DNA from: Halolamina litorea | GTDB lineage: Archaea; Halobacteriota; Halobacteria; Halobacteriales; Haloferacaceae | Direction: 5' to 3' | Assembly: GCF_026616205.1 (NCBI RefSeq) | Contig: NZ_JANHGR010000002.1 | Coordinates: forward strand, 434,001 to 498,000 | Length of the DNA: 64,000 nucleotides | Part shown: in pieces, positions 50,860 to 59,122 of the stretch | How the letters are laid out: every line of letters begins with the position of its first letter | Position numbering within the stretch: position 1 is the stretch's first letter | Notes under the pieces: model-generated | The model's input: only the letters and a program-made list of their open reading frames with translations | Database searches by the model: none | Told to the model about the DNA's origin: nothing | Made by a program: the position numbers and the translations under genes

Positions 50860-52679
50860 TACTCGGCCTCCGGATCACCGAACTCGAAGCCGCCGTCCTC
50901 GCCGGCAAACTGGAACGCGCCGGTGTCGTCGTCCTCGGCGTCGGTCCAGTCCCCGTCCTCCCAGCTATCGTCCTCGTCCCAGCCGTCGTCTCGCTCGGAC
51001 GCCTCCCCGTCCCGGGCGCCGGCGACGAGGTCGTCCGAGGCCGGTTCCGCGGGTGGTTCCGCCGGGACTGGCTCCTCGGCGACGGCCGCCGACGAGCCGG
51101 TGTTTCGCGTGTTCCCGTCGGGTAGCGGCTCCGGATCGGTCGTTCTGCCGACCGAGTCCTCACTGGCGCCGCTCCCCGGCTCCGTGCCCGACGCGCGTCG
51201 GTGGTCGTAGGGTTCGCTCCCGTTGGATCCGGTGGCCGGGGTCCCGTCGGGGCCGTCGTCAGCAGCGGGTTTGAGCTTCTCCTCCTCCCGTTCGAGGGTA
51301 TCCGCGGTCTCACCCGCCACGTCGCCGGCGGCGCTCGCGGCGGTGCCGAACACGTCCGACAGCGCTTCCATCACGCCCTTGAAGCGCCCGTAGTTGGCCG
51401 TCGCGGTCCCGAACGTCCGCTCGAAGCGGTAGTAGTAGCTCCCGAGGACGCCGATGGTGTCGAGAACCGTGTCGCCGATCACGTCCCGGCCGTAGGAGGC
51501 CGTCAGTTGGGCGACGAACAGCGCCGTGAAGGCGATGTTGAGCCAGACCGTGTACGTGTCGGGGGCCGTCCCCCCAGCCGTCCCCTGTACCGGGATCAGG
51601 CTCGTGAACATGAACAGGTAGTGGACGATGACGCCGGCGACGACGCTGGCCGACGCCATCGCGGCGAACAGCACCATCGCGATCCGCATCCCGTAGTACT
51701 TCCTGTAGGTGTTGACGATGGGCGGGATCACCATGTCCGCGTAGATGAACGACAGCACCGCGCCGAAGGGGAGCCCGTTGGTCCACAACACCAGCGCGAA
51801 GGGGATGTTCCCGACCGAACAGACGAACGTCACCGTCGCGATGAACACGCCGATGATGGCGCCGTAGGTCACCCAGAGCAGCCCCGAACTGTCCGCCTGG
51901 AACAGGTCCAGCCACCACGAGGAGGGGACGAAGGCGGTGACGAAGCCGGCGATGATGAAGCCGATGGCGATGTCGTCCCAGAGCATGTCCCACTCCCGGA
52001 CCGAGTTGCTCGCGGCCCGTCGCCAACCGCTCTTCGAGAGGAGGCCCGGGGGCTCGTCGTCCTTGACGCGCTTTGCGTCGGCGTCGTTCATCGCCTCCCA
52101 CGCGTTGAGACAGCCCCCACAGCAGAAGTAGAGCGTCTCGCCGTCGTACTCGGTCTCGACGGTCTCCTCGTCGTGGGGCGGCGCCGCCATCCCACACGCC
52201 GGACACTCCGTCTCGTCGAGTTCGAGGAGGTTCTCGTAGGCTTCGTCCCACCAGTGGTCCGGCACCCGGCGGTAGATAAGCGTCAGCAGGACGATGACGA
52301 TGAGGCCGCCGACGAACTCCGCGAGGACGAACTTCCAGCCCAACAGCACCCACATCACGAGGCCGAGTTCGATCACCAAGTCCGTCGCGGCGAACATGAA
52401 CGCGCCGAACGCCGCCGTCGGCGACGCACCCTTCTTGAACAGGGTCTTCGCCGTCGACACCGCGGAGTACGAACACGACGAGGAGGCGACGCCGAACAGC
52501 GTCCCGTAGCCGACCTCGCGCCAGCCATCGTCGCCGAGGTACTCCGTCATCTGCTCTTCGGTCGTGAACACCTCGATGGCGCCGGTGATGGTGAACCCCA
52601 GCACCAGCGCCCACCACGTGTCCCACGCCATACCGGTGGTTGCGCCGATGGCGTGACCGAGTGTGGTGAATATCCCCAT
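50859..52679 (-). CDS. permease of the ArsP/DUF318 class with cysteine-rich (TRASH/YHS-like) insert
   Basis: A 606-residue membrane protein. The permease halves show SSSCSYSAVSTAKTLFKKGASP (Cys69) and TFVCSVGNIPFALVLWTNG with VLSFIYADMVIPPIVN, the DUF318/ArsP_1 layout. Between them, residues 155-200 hold TECPACGMAAPP (Cys159, Cys162) and YFCCGGCLNAWE (Cys186, Cys187, Cys190), a TRASH/YHS-like metal-binding site. Such permeases export arsenicals or copper. A long acidic, low-complexity tail follows from about 450, unlike other family members. The stop overlaps the MFS start. Confidence 0.88.
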   Translation of the reverse strand: MGIFTTLGHAIGATTGMAWDTWWALVLGFTITGAIEVFTTEEQMTEYLGDDGWREVGYGTLFGVASSSCSYSAVSTAKTLFKKGASPTAAFGAFMFAATDLVIELGLVMWVLLGWKFVLAEFVGGLIVIVLLTLIYRRVPDHWWDEAYENLLELDETECPACGMAAPPHDEETVETEYDGETLYFCCGGCLNAWEAMNDADAKRVKDDEPPGLLSKSGWRRAASNSVREWDMLWDDIAIGFIIAGFVTAFVPSSWWLDLFQADSSGLLWVTYGAIIGVFIATVTFVCSVGNIPFALVLWTNGLPFGAVLSFIYADMVIPPIVNTYRKYYGMRIAMVLFAAMASASVVAGVIVHYLFMFTSLIPVQGTAGGTAPDTYTVWLNIAFTALFVAQLTASYGRDVIGDTVLDTIGVLGSYYYRFERTFGTATANYGRFKGVMEALSDVFGTAASAAGDVAGETADTLEREEEKLKPAADDGPDGTPATGSNGSEPYDHRRASGTEPGSGASEDSVGRTTDPEPLPDGNTRNTGSSAAVAEEPVPAEPPAEPASDDLVAGARDGEASERDDGWDEDDSWEDGDWTDAEDDDTGAFQFAGEDGGFEFGDPEAE

Positions 52680-52792
52680 CTGTGTCCAGTCCCCCGGCGC
52701 CCCCCGGCGCCGCTTCCGTGACTCGCTTACCCGCCTAACACAGGACTTCCCTTTAGGTCTTGGCGCCGTGCTACTCGTTCCCGTCCCCGGGT

Positions 52793-53872
52793 TCAGTTGG
52801 CGTCGCCGGAGGGGAACCGCTCGACGATGGCACCGCTCGCCCCGACGGCGACGTGGGGTGAGGCCTCGTTACCGTAGATGACGCTGCGCAGCGAGACGCT
52901 GTCGAAGCTCCCGACCTGCTCCCAGCGGCCGTCGGTGAGGTCGTACACCTCGCCCTCGCCGGTACAAGCCAGTCCGGTCTGGCGGTCGACGATGTCGATG
53001 CCGTAGACGCTCGCGCCGCCGGCGCTGGTGTCGGTCCACGTTCGACCGTTGTATCGGTACACTGCGCCGGCGTCGGCGCTGACGTAGACGGTGTTCTCGT
53101 CGGCGGCGCCGATGCTCTGGAGGGCGTGTTCGGCGCCCCGAACCCCGACCTTGTTCCAGCCGCCGCCGGTGTTGGTCGTGCGGTAGAGCCCGCCGGAGCT
53201 GTCGGCGAGGAAGCCGACGTTGGCGGTCGGGAACTCCATGTCGACCAGGCTGGAGCCGCCTGCCGGCTCCCGGACGTCCTGCCAGTCGATGTTCTGGCCG
53301 TCGCGCTTGCCCCGGAGCAGTTCGCCGCTGCCGTTGCCGACGAAGATCTGTTCGTTGCGCCGGGTGCCGCCGACGGCGATGGTCTCCCACGTCGAGGTCT
53401 TCTCGCCGGGGGCGGAGTAGTCGAGGATCTGCTGCTCCTTGGGTTCGTAGACGCCGATCGAACCGCTCGAACCACAGAACCAGACGTTGCTCCCGTCGGC
53501 GGGTGTCGAGGCGTCGTAAAGGGTGTTCCCGACGACCTCGAGGTCGTTACTGTCGTCGATTCGCTCCCACATCCCGTGACAGCGGCCGACGATGATGCCG
53601 TCCTCGCCGACGGCGAACACGCCGGCCCGCGAGACAACCACGTCGTACAGCGTCTTCTGGGTCGGCGACTCCGCTCGGTGCCACTCGCCGGTGGCTTGAT
53701 CGGAGACCTGTTTGTCGTCGATCGGAGTCGACTCGCCCATCGAGGTGGCGGGGCCGGCGGTCGAGGTGTCCCCGCCGGTGCCGTCACCGCCGCCACTCCC
53801 CAGACAGCCCGCGAACGCGGCCGCGGTACCGAGCGCGGCGAACGCCCGGCGCGTGAATCGTCGGCGACTCAT
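52793..53872 (-). CDS. Tat lipoprotein beta-propeller, exported paralogue of 44835-46265
   Basis: A 359-residue protein. The signal SRRRFTRRAFAALGTAAAFAGC has twin arginines and a lipobox with Cys at residue 22, then a Gly/Ser/Thr linker. The mature part is a BNR/YCF48-like propeller. It shares YSAPGEKTSTWETIAVGG and VGNGSGELLRGKR with the cytosolic protein, plus a GAIVERF end (GASGAIVERFPSG vs GAAGTIVERHHSDG). ATG 53872 gives the signal peptide; a longer frame adds only a non-signal head. A TATA-like CTACATAG lies 30 bases upstream. Likely a surface assembly or binding factor. Confidence 0.83.
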   Translation of the reverse strand: MSRRRFTRRAFAALGTAAAFAGCLGSGGGDGTGGDTSTAGPATSMGESTPIDDKQVSDQATGEWHRAESPTQKTLYDVVVSRAGVFAVGEDGIIVGRCHGMWERIDDSNDLEVVGNTLYDASTPADGSNVWFCGSSGSIGVYEPKEQQILDYSAPGEKTSTWETIAVGGTRRNEQIFVGNGSGELLRGKRDGQNIDWQDVREPAGGSSLVDMEFPTANVGFLADSSGGLYRTTNTGGGWNKVGVRGAEHALQSIGAADENTVYVSADAGAVYRYNGRTWTDTSAGGASVYGIDIVDRQTGLACTGEGEVYDLTDGRWEQVGSFDSVSLRSVIYGNEASPHVAVGASGAIVERFPSGDAN

Positions 53873-53983
53873 GGGCGTCCAACACAGTCGAGCCTGTTCT
53901 ATGTAGGGGGTCGATCTGCGCTCCAGAAACACACCGATCGCCGCGCACTCGGGCGATTAGTGCCGGCGACGACGTCGAGCGGC

Positions 53984-55231
53984 TCAGTTCCCCTTCTGCG
54001 GGGTGAACGCCCCGGGTGCGGAGGTCCGCTTGATGACCGTGGCGATCCGTAGGATGTACGAGAACAGTACGGAGAACGCGAAGAACGCCGCGGTCATCCC
54101 GACGCTGACGAGGACGACGATCTCGGTGCCGTAGCTCACGTCCGGGCGCCCGTTGGCGAACACCATGATGATGAACATCGACCAGAGCAGCGCGTTGATG
54201 CCCGCGTAGGCGATGTACCGCGAGAACGCCGCCAACTCCTGCTGGAGGTACATCGTCTTGAAGTACGCCCGCGTCACGTCGAGGCTCTCCAACAGGTCCT
54301 GCATGTCCGCGAGGTCCTGCCGTGTCTCGGCCGGGATCTCGGTGTACACCCGGCGGAGCTGTTGGAGGCGGTTGATGTCCCGGGAGTAGTCGTCGTCCAT
54401 CATCGGCACCAGCACGTCGATGATCGAGGGGTCGCCCTCGACGGCCCGCTCCACGTCGGCGATGGCGCTCTCGGCGTCGTTCGCGACGGCCTCGATGTCG
54501 CTTTTCGCCGGTTCGTCGATCGCGTCGACGCCGGCGCGCAGGCTCCCGATCCGGTCGTGGAGCGTGTCGGTCGCCACGTCGATGAACCCCGCGGGGTCGG
54601 TGGGCGTGACGACGGTCCTCGGCGACAGGTCGGCGACCTCACTGCGGAACTCCTCGACGCTCTCGATACGCTGTTCGATACCGCCCAGCGAACTCGACAG
54701 CCCCGTCATCGAGAGGCTGTTCACCCCGACCACGACCGGGGTAAAGGAGAACAGCCCCGCGATGATCGTCGAGAACATCTCTACCACGAAGTCGGCCTGG
54801 CTGATCCCGATCACGTCGGTCGCTCCCAACGCGAGCGAGAGCAGGAAAAACGAGACCGTCATCGTCCAGATGACCGTCCAGCGGTTCCCCGAGAGCAGCA
54901 GCCAGTGCTGGAGCGGGTCCTCCCGGTCGGTGTCGCGGGCCTTCCCCAGCAGCGCCACGAACCCCGCGAACGCGATGCGAGCGAGCACCTGAAGGAAGCG
55001 CTTGACCATCCGGCCGACGTTCTGGACCGCCTCCGGCACGCTCGACTCGCCGTTGCTGGTCGCCAGCGGGTCCGGGTCGGCCTCGGCGCTCGCACGCTCG
55101 GTACTGCTGTCGGGCGTGTCGGCCGACTCGCCGTTCCCGACCGGTTCCCAACGTTCGTCGTCGCCCGGGAGGTCGGACGGCTCCTCGCCGCCGTTCCCGT
55201 CGCCACCCCTCGGATCGTCGTGTTCGGACAT
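53984..55231 (-). CDS. membrane protein with coiled-coil region, partner of DUF389 gene
   Basis: A 415-residue protein. The first 75 residues are an acidic linker. Two helices follow near 115-160 (WTVIWTMTVSFFLLSLALGA; MFSTIIAGLFSFTPVVVGVNSL). The long soluble middle (about 175-340) is helical and coiled-coil-like with IEQRIESVEEFRSEVADLS and RDINRLQQLRRVYTEIPAE. Two more helices end it (ALLWSMFIIMVFANG; IVVLVSVGMTAAFFAFSVLFSYIL). The start is 2 bases from the upstream DUF389 stop, so they form an operon. Function unknown. Confidence 0.78.
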   Translation of the reverse strand: MSEHDDPRGGDGNGGEEPSDLPGDDERWEPVGNGESADTPDSSTERASAEADPDPLATSNGESSVPEAVQNVGRMVKRFLQVLARIAFAGFVALLGKARDTDREDPLQHWLLLSGNRWTVIWTMTVSFFLLSLALGATDVIGISQADFVVEMFSTIIAGLFSFTPVVVGVNSLSMTGLSSSLGGIEQRIESVEEFRSEVADLSPRTVVTPTDPAGFIDVATDTLHDRIGSLRAGVDAIDEPAKSDIEAVANDAESAIADVERAVEGDPSIIDVLVPMMDDDYSRDINRLQQLRRVYTEIPAETRQDLADMQDLLESLDVTRAYFKTMYLQQELAAFSRYIAYAGINALLWSMFIIMVFANGRPDVSYGTEIVVLVSVGMTAAFFAFSVLFSYILRIATVIKRTSAPGAFTPQKGN

Positions 55232-55233
55232 GA

Positions 55234-56355
55234 TTAGGAGAGAACCGTCTGTAGCCGCGTTTCGACGCCGGAGAGGCCCTCGGTGACGGTGGGACCGAGC
55301 AGCGAGCCGACGGTCGTTTCTGGGTGGAGCCGCGAGACGAACAGTCCGAGCACCACCGACGCGACCACGAGCGTCGCACCCCGCCGGAGCAGGACGCCCC
55401 GGACCCGGCTCCGCTCGTCGACGTCCATCGGCTGGTAGCCGAGGTACCAGAACGTCACCACGGCGACGACGTTCAGGATGGCGACGTTCATCACCGCCAG
55501 CCCCAGCGAGCCGAGCGCGGTCACGGGTCTGAGCCACGCGATGGCCACCCCGGCCGTGGCGAACGCCGGCATGATCGCCGCCGCCACCATCACGCCGACC
55601 AGTTCCGTCGAACTGTTCGTCGCCAGCGAGACCGCGCCCGCGATCCCGGCGCCGACGGCGATCGTCGCCAGCAGGTACGCCGGCGCGGTGTGCTGGCTCA
55701 GCGAGAGCACCGACGCGATGTCGAGGCTCCCGGCGAGCCCCCCGCGGGTCTTCGCGAGCCACGCGAACGCCGTCGAGCCGAGCAGCGCCATCGCCCCGCC
55801 CCGGAGTTGGTAGCTCATCCCCCGCGAGAACAGCGTCCGGTCGTCGATGGTCGTTGCCGCCCCCGTCGCGAGCACCGGGCCGAGCAGCGGTGCGATCACC
55901 ATCGCCCCGATCAGAACCGAGAGCGCTTCCAACAGCACGCCAGCGGTCATCACGATCGCGCTCACGCCGGTCAAGACGGTGTAGATGACGTAGTCGGGCA
56001 GCAGTTCCGCCGCCTTCGAGTGCAGTTCCCGGCGGGAGATGCGGTCGGGCGAGAACGCGCCGCCGCTGTCGATGGCGGTGTTGGCGGTCCCGAACCGGTT
56101 CGAGACCACCGTCTCCGGATCGTAGACGATGGTGTACATCTCGCCAGTGGTCTCGACGCTGGCGAGTCGCTCCTGTACCGACTCCACCCGCGGCGCGGGG
56201 ATCGGGAACGAGACTAACCCGGAGGCGTTGGGGTTGTCGGTCCGGTCAGAGACGTTGTAGTCCAGCCCCTCGGCTTCGAGCACGTCCAGCACGTCGCCAC
56301 GGGCCCCCTCCGACAGCAACATCACCTCGATCAGCCGCATGTCCTGTCGGGGCAT
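55234..56355 (-). CDS. DUF389 (TIGR00341) family membrane protein
   Basis: A 373-residue protein. The N-terminal 110 residues form a small ferredoxin-like soluble domain (MRLIEVMLLSEGARGDVLDVLE), followed by about eight helices with the DUF389 motif LEALSVLIGAMVIAPLLGPVLATGAA. The GAGIAGAVSLATNSSTELVGVMVAAAIMPAFATAGVAIAW stretch is also conserved. The family may be transporters. It heads an operon with the coiled-coil membrane gene. A strong AT-rich promoter lies about 130 bases upstream. Confidence 0.87.
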   Translation of the reverse strand: MPRQDMRLIEVMLLSEGARGDVLDVLEAEGLDYNVSDRTDNPNASGLVSFPIPAPRVESVQERLASVETTGEMYTIVYDPETVVSNRFGTANTAIDSGGAFSPDRISRRELHSKAAELLPDYVIYTVLTGVSAIVMTAGVLLEALSVLIGAMVIAPLLGPVLATGAATTIDDRTLFSRGMSYQLRGGAMALLGSTAFAWLAKTRGGLAGSLDIASVLSLSQHTAPAYLLATIAVGAGIAGAVSLATNSSTELVGVMVAAAIMPAFATAGVAIAWLRPVTALGSLGLAVMNVAILNVVAVVTFWYLGYQPMDVDERSRVRGVLLRRGATLVVASVVLGLFVSRLHPETTVGSLLGPTVTEGLSGVETRLQTVLS

Positions 56356-56481
56356 CGCTACCGCCCCTGACAGCCCCGCCGGTGTCGATACTCGGGCGGG
56401 ATCAGAGTGGGTGTTCGGTCGCGCACGGTGGGTCGGCGGCCGGAAACGGCGGCCGTATCGTTCGACCGAACACGAGCGATT

Positions 56482-56491
56482 CTTATAAAAA
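56482..56491 (-). promoter_or_regulatory. TATA box for the DUF389 operon and T-run after the upstream gene
   Basis: TTTTTATAAG on the minus strand, the best TATA consensus in the window, about 130 bases before the DUF389 start and 27 bases after the stop of the gene ending at 56518. It may double as a terminator T-run for that gene. Confidence 0.55.
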
Positions 56492-56517
56492 TGGTCGCGG
56501 GGTCGCCGACGACCCGA

Positions 56518-56829
56518 CTACTCCGACTCCAACTGCTCGGCGAGCGTCACGGCGTCGGCGGCGACGGTGGTGTAGTCGACGCCGGCTTCGTCGGAGACCA
56601 GACGGATGTGGGAGGCGAGCAGCGAGAGCGCCTGCATCCCCTCCTGTTGGGCGTCGTCGGCCTGCTGGGCGAACGTGGAGTCGACCTCCCGACCGTCCCG
56701 GACGACGCCGACGTACAGCGCGGTGGCGTCCTCCGAGAGCAGGTCCCTGGCCTCCGCGACCCGCCGGGCGAACTCCTCGTCGTCCGTCTCGTCGACCGCT
56801 TCGGGGTCGGCGTCGGTGTCGTCGCTCAC
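56518..56829 (-). CDS. small acidic protein coupled to the Rieske gene
   Basis: A 103-residue soluble acidic protein. A GTG start at 56829 follows the Rieske stop by one base, so it is translated from the same mRNA. The first 22 residues are acidic linker; the rest is helical (EEFARRVAEARDLLSEDATALYVGVVRDGREVDST ... ALSLLASHIRLVSDEAGVD). I know no family for it, and it has no cysteine or signal, so it stays in the cytoplasm. A role in assembly or maturation of the Rieske protein is possible from the context only. Confidence 0.65.
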   Translation of the reverse strand: MSDDTDADPEAVDETDDEEFARRVAEARDLLSEDATALYVGVVRDGREVDSTFAQQADDAQQEGMQALSLLASHIRLVSDEAGVDYTTVAADAVTLAEQLESE

Positions 56830-56830
56830 G

Positions 56831-57694
56831 TTACTCGGGGCGCGGGCGGGCCACGAACAGCGTCTCGACGATGCTGAACGGGTCGTACACTGACTGGTGG
56901 CAGGCACAGTAGGAGCCGTCCTCGCCGTTGAACGTCGAGGAGGACGGGTCCTGCTTGTAGCCCGGCACACAGCAGAAGTGGGTACACTTGTTGAGCCACG
57001 CGATGAACCCCTGATCGGTGCTCGCGCTCAGCCAGTCGACGATGGACTGGTCGGCGTCGGTGTTGCCGTTGGCGATGTCCTCGATGATCGGACTCCGGAT
57101 CACCTGGATCGGGATGGTGTTCTCGGTGTCCTCGGAGCGCCAGCGACCGGTCGCGGGCTTCCCGAGCCCCGAATCGCCGATCCCGTTGCCCCACGACTCG
57201 TAGTCGTCGAACATCTCGACGTTGAGTCGGTCCCCGCCTTCGAGTTCGGAGCTCTGCCACTCGTAGCCCGGGCCGGAGTCCGAGCGGAAGTAGTTCTCGG
57301 ACTCGTAGCTCGGGACGATCCCCTGGTAGGACTCGACGCCACAGTACTGGAACCACTCGGATGAGTAGGTCTTGCCGCCCATCTCCATCTCGGCGACTTC
57401 GACGGTCCGGCCACCCTGGTCGACCTCCTCGACCTCGGGCCAGACTCCCTTGACGTAGCCTTCGTCGTCGACCTCGACGGGAATCTGGGGCATCCCGCGC
57501 GGCGCGGGGCCCGCGGTGTTCTCGATGGCCATCGCGGTCGTCGAGCCACCACCCTCACCGGGGGAGGTGGTCGCCGTGTTGACACCGACCGCGCCGGTCA
57601 TCCCGACGGCGGCCAGCCCCGCGCCGCCGACGACCCCCTTCACGAACCGCCGTCGCCCGGACTCGGCGGGATACTTGTCCTCGTCTGCGCTCAT
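56831..57694 (-). CDS. Tat-exported Rieske [2Fe-2S] protein
   Basis: A 287-residue protein with a twin-arginine signal (GRRRFVKGVVGGAGLAAVG). The Rieske ligands are Cys237 and His239 (CTHFCC) and Cys263 and His266 (CACHQS), with Cys242 and Cys265 placed for the stabilising disulfide. This is the high-potential bc1-type arrangement. The middle has an unusual long insert (SEDTENTIPIQVIRSPIIEDIANGNTD) compared with bacterial PetA. No cytochrome b or c1 gene lies in the window. It starts MSADEDKYPAESG with a TATA-like GCTTTTG about 27 bases upstream. Confidence 0.92.
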   Translation of the reverse strand: MSADEDKYPAESGRRRFVKGVVGGAGLAAVGMTGAVGVNTATTSPGEGGGSTTAMAIENTAGPAPRGMPQIPVEVDDEGYVKGVWPEVEEVDQGGRTVEVAEMEMGGKTYSSEWFQYCGVESYQGIVPSYESENYFRSDSGPGYEWQSSELEGGDRLNVEMFDDYESWGNGIGDSGLGKPATGRWRSEDTENTIPIQVIRSPIIEDIANGNTDADQSIVDWLSASTDQGFIAWLNKCTHFCCVPGYKQDPSSSTFNGEDGSYCACHQSVYDPFSIVETLFVARPRPE

Positions 57695-57818
57695 GGTTGG
57701 TAGGTCGGAACCGCGTTCTCAAAAGCATGGCGAAGCGCACGGGACCCGCCGACGCCACGGGTCGCCGCTCCTCACTGTCGGCCGGTGGTGCAAAGACCCC
57801 GGCGCTCCTCGCACCGCT

Positions 57819-58781
57819 ATGCACGACTCCAAGCGTGTCACGCTCGCCCGACTCCCCTCGGGCGTCGAACTCGAGACGACGATCCACACGTACGGCGACG
57901 GCAACGGACCGACGCTGTACGTCCAAGCCGCCCAGCACGGACGGGAGATCAACGGCAGCGAGGTCTTACGGCGGCTCCACGCCGAACTGCTCGCCCGACA
58001 GGACGACTTCTCGGGGACGCTCGTCGCCGTTCCTGTTGCTGATCCGATCACGTTCGACCGGGTGTCCTACACCGCCCCGGAGGCGCTCGACTCGGTGAAC
58101 GCCAACATGAACCGCTGCTGGCCCGGCGACGAGGACGGCACGCTCCACGAGCGCATGGCGGCGACGCTCTGGGAGTACGCCGGCGACGCCGACGCCATCG
58201 TCGACCTCCACACCGGCGGGAAGGAGATGCTGAGCCACACGGTCTACCTGAAAGGCGACGCCGAGTGCCGCGCGCTGGCGGAGTCGTTCGGTCACGACCT
58301 CCTGCTCGCGGAAGCCGCCGGCGAGGACGCCGACGCCGAGTGGGCCGACCGCGGCTTCAACGGGAAACTCCGCGTCGCGGCCACGCAGGCGGGAATCCCG
58401 ACGATCACGCCCGAACTCGCCCACAACACCGAACTGGTGGAGGACGCCATCGACGCCGGCGTCGCGGGGATGCTGGATACGCTGCGGCACCTCGACATGC
58501 TACCGGGCGAGCCCGCGCCGACGAACGCCACCATCGCGCGGAACCACCTCGGCCGGGTGAAAGCCGCCGACTCGGGGCTGTTCCACGTCGACGGCGACGT
58601 GGCGCTGGGTGACTACGTCGAGCCGGGCGATCACGTCGGCGTCGTTTACGACCCGACGAGCTACGAGGTGCTGCAGGAGGTCACGGTCGACCGCGAGGGG
58701 ATCGTCTACTCGCTGGAGCAGGAAGCGACGGTGACCGCGGGCGCGACGCTGATCGGCGTCGCCCTGCTGCTGGAGGAGTAG
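57819..58781 (+). CDS. succinylglutamate desuccinylase / aspartoacylase family protein
   Basis: A 320-residue zinc carboxypeptidase-like deacylase. The zinc ligands are His40 and Glu43 (AQHGREINGSE) and His131 (IVDLHTGG), with NANMNR (95-99) forming the substrate arginine pocket and TPELAHNTE carrying the likely catalytic Glu. The C-terminal beta domain (SGLFHVDGDVALGDYVEPGDHVGVVYD) is common in the family. It probably removes an acyl group from an N-acyl amino acid. The substrate is unknown. The ATG at 57819 gives the usual start; upstream frame overlaps the Rieske gene. Confidence 0.88.
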   Translation: MHDSKRVTLARLPSGVELETTIHTYGDGNGPTLYVQAAQHGREINGSEVLRRLHAELLARQDDFSGTLVAVPVADPITFDRVSYTAPEALDSVNANMNRCWPGDEDGTLHERMAATLWEYAGDADAIVDLHTGGKEMLSHTVYLKGDAECRALAESFGHDLLLAEAAGEDADAEWADRGFNGKLRVAATQAGIPTITPELAHNTELVEDAIDAGVAGMLDTLRHLDMLPGEPAPTNATIARNHLGRVKAADSGLFHVDGDVALGDYVEPGDHVGVVYDPTSYEVLQEVTVDREGIVYSLEQEATVTAGATLIGVALLLEE

Positions 58782-58824
58782 CGACCGAAACCGACTTGCC
58801 CGATAGCGGGGAAGCGTTGAGCGC

Positions 58825-58907
58825 GCGAGGGTGGCCGAGTGGCCAAAGGCGGCGGGCTTAAGACCCGCTTGTGTAGACATTCGTGGGTTCGAATCCCTCC
58901 CCTCGCA
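58825..58907 (+). tRNA. tRNA-Leu (UAA anticodon)
   Basis: The cloverleaf can be drawn: acceptor GCGAGGG with CCCTCGC plus discriminator A, D-arm GGCCGAGTGGCCAAAGG, anticodon stem GCGGG/CCCGC with loop CTTAAGA (anticodon TAA), a long variable arm typical of class II tRNA, and T-loop TTCGAAT. One T-stem pair is T-T mismatched. There is no encoded CCA and no intron. Confidence 0.95.
58886..58902 (+). repeat. 17-bp direct repeat, copy 1 (tRNA 3' part)
   Basis: GGTTCGAATCCCTCCCC, the T-loop and 3' acceptor part of the tRNA, recurs exactly at 58992-59008. The spacing is 106 bases. Confidence 0.85.
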
Positions 58908-58943
58908 TTTCTCTGCTCGGAGTGAACACGGAGAGCAGGAAAT

Positions 58944-59011
58944 GCCGCGGGAGGGTTCGGACACAGCGAACGAGCGCTAGCGAGTTCGCGTGGTTCGAAT
59001 CCCTCCCCGGC
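58944..59011 (+). other. tRNA-like hairpin element downstream of tRNA-Leu
   Basis: GCCGCGGGAGGGTTCG (58944-58959) pairs with CGAATCCCTCCCCGGC (58996-59011) with two bulges, 15 pairs in all. Inside it GCGAAC 58966-58971 pairs with GTTCGC 58984-58989. The 3' arm repeats the tRNA T-loop and acceptor end. It lacks D- and anticodon arms, so it is not a tRNA; it may be a decayed tRNA or an attachment-site relic. Confidence 0.55.
58992..59008 (+). repeat. 17-bp direct repeat, copy 2
   Basis: Exact second copy of GGTTCGAATCCCTCCCC within the hairpin element; att-like candidate. Confidence 0.8.
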
Positions 59012-59103
59012 CGTCCTCTTCTACACCGACACCATCACCCATCGACGCCCATCGACGCCCCTTGAGGACCACAGAACCCGGCACAAGAACTTTGAGGATC
59101 TCG

Positions 59104-59120
59104 CTAATTACATCTAATTA
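59104..59120. promoter_or_regulatory. direct repeat CTAATTA x2 before the small membrane gene
   Basis: CTAATTA at 59104-59110 and 59114-59120, 10 bases apart, ending 2 bases before the ATG at 59123. The AT-rich block stands out against the GC-rich surroundings and may be an operator or promoter. Confidence 0.35.
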
Positions 59121-59122
59121 CC

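Noticed and set aside
58944-59011. a second tRNA gene
   Set aside because: No anticodon or D arm and the core is too short; only the T-loop and acceptor side resemble a tRNA.
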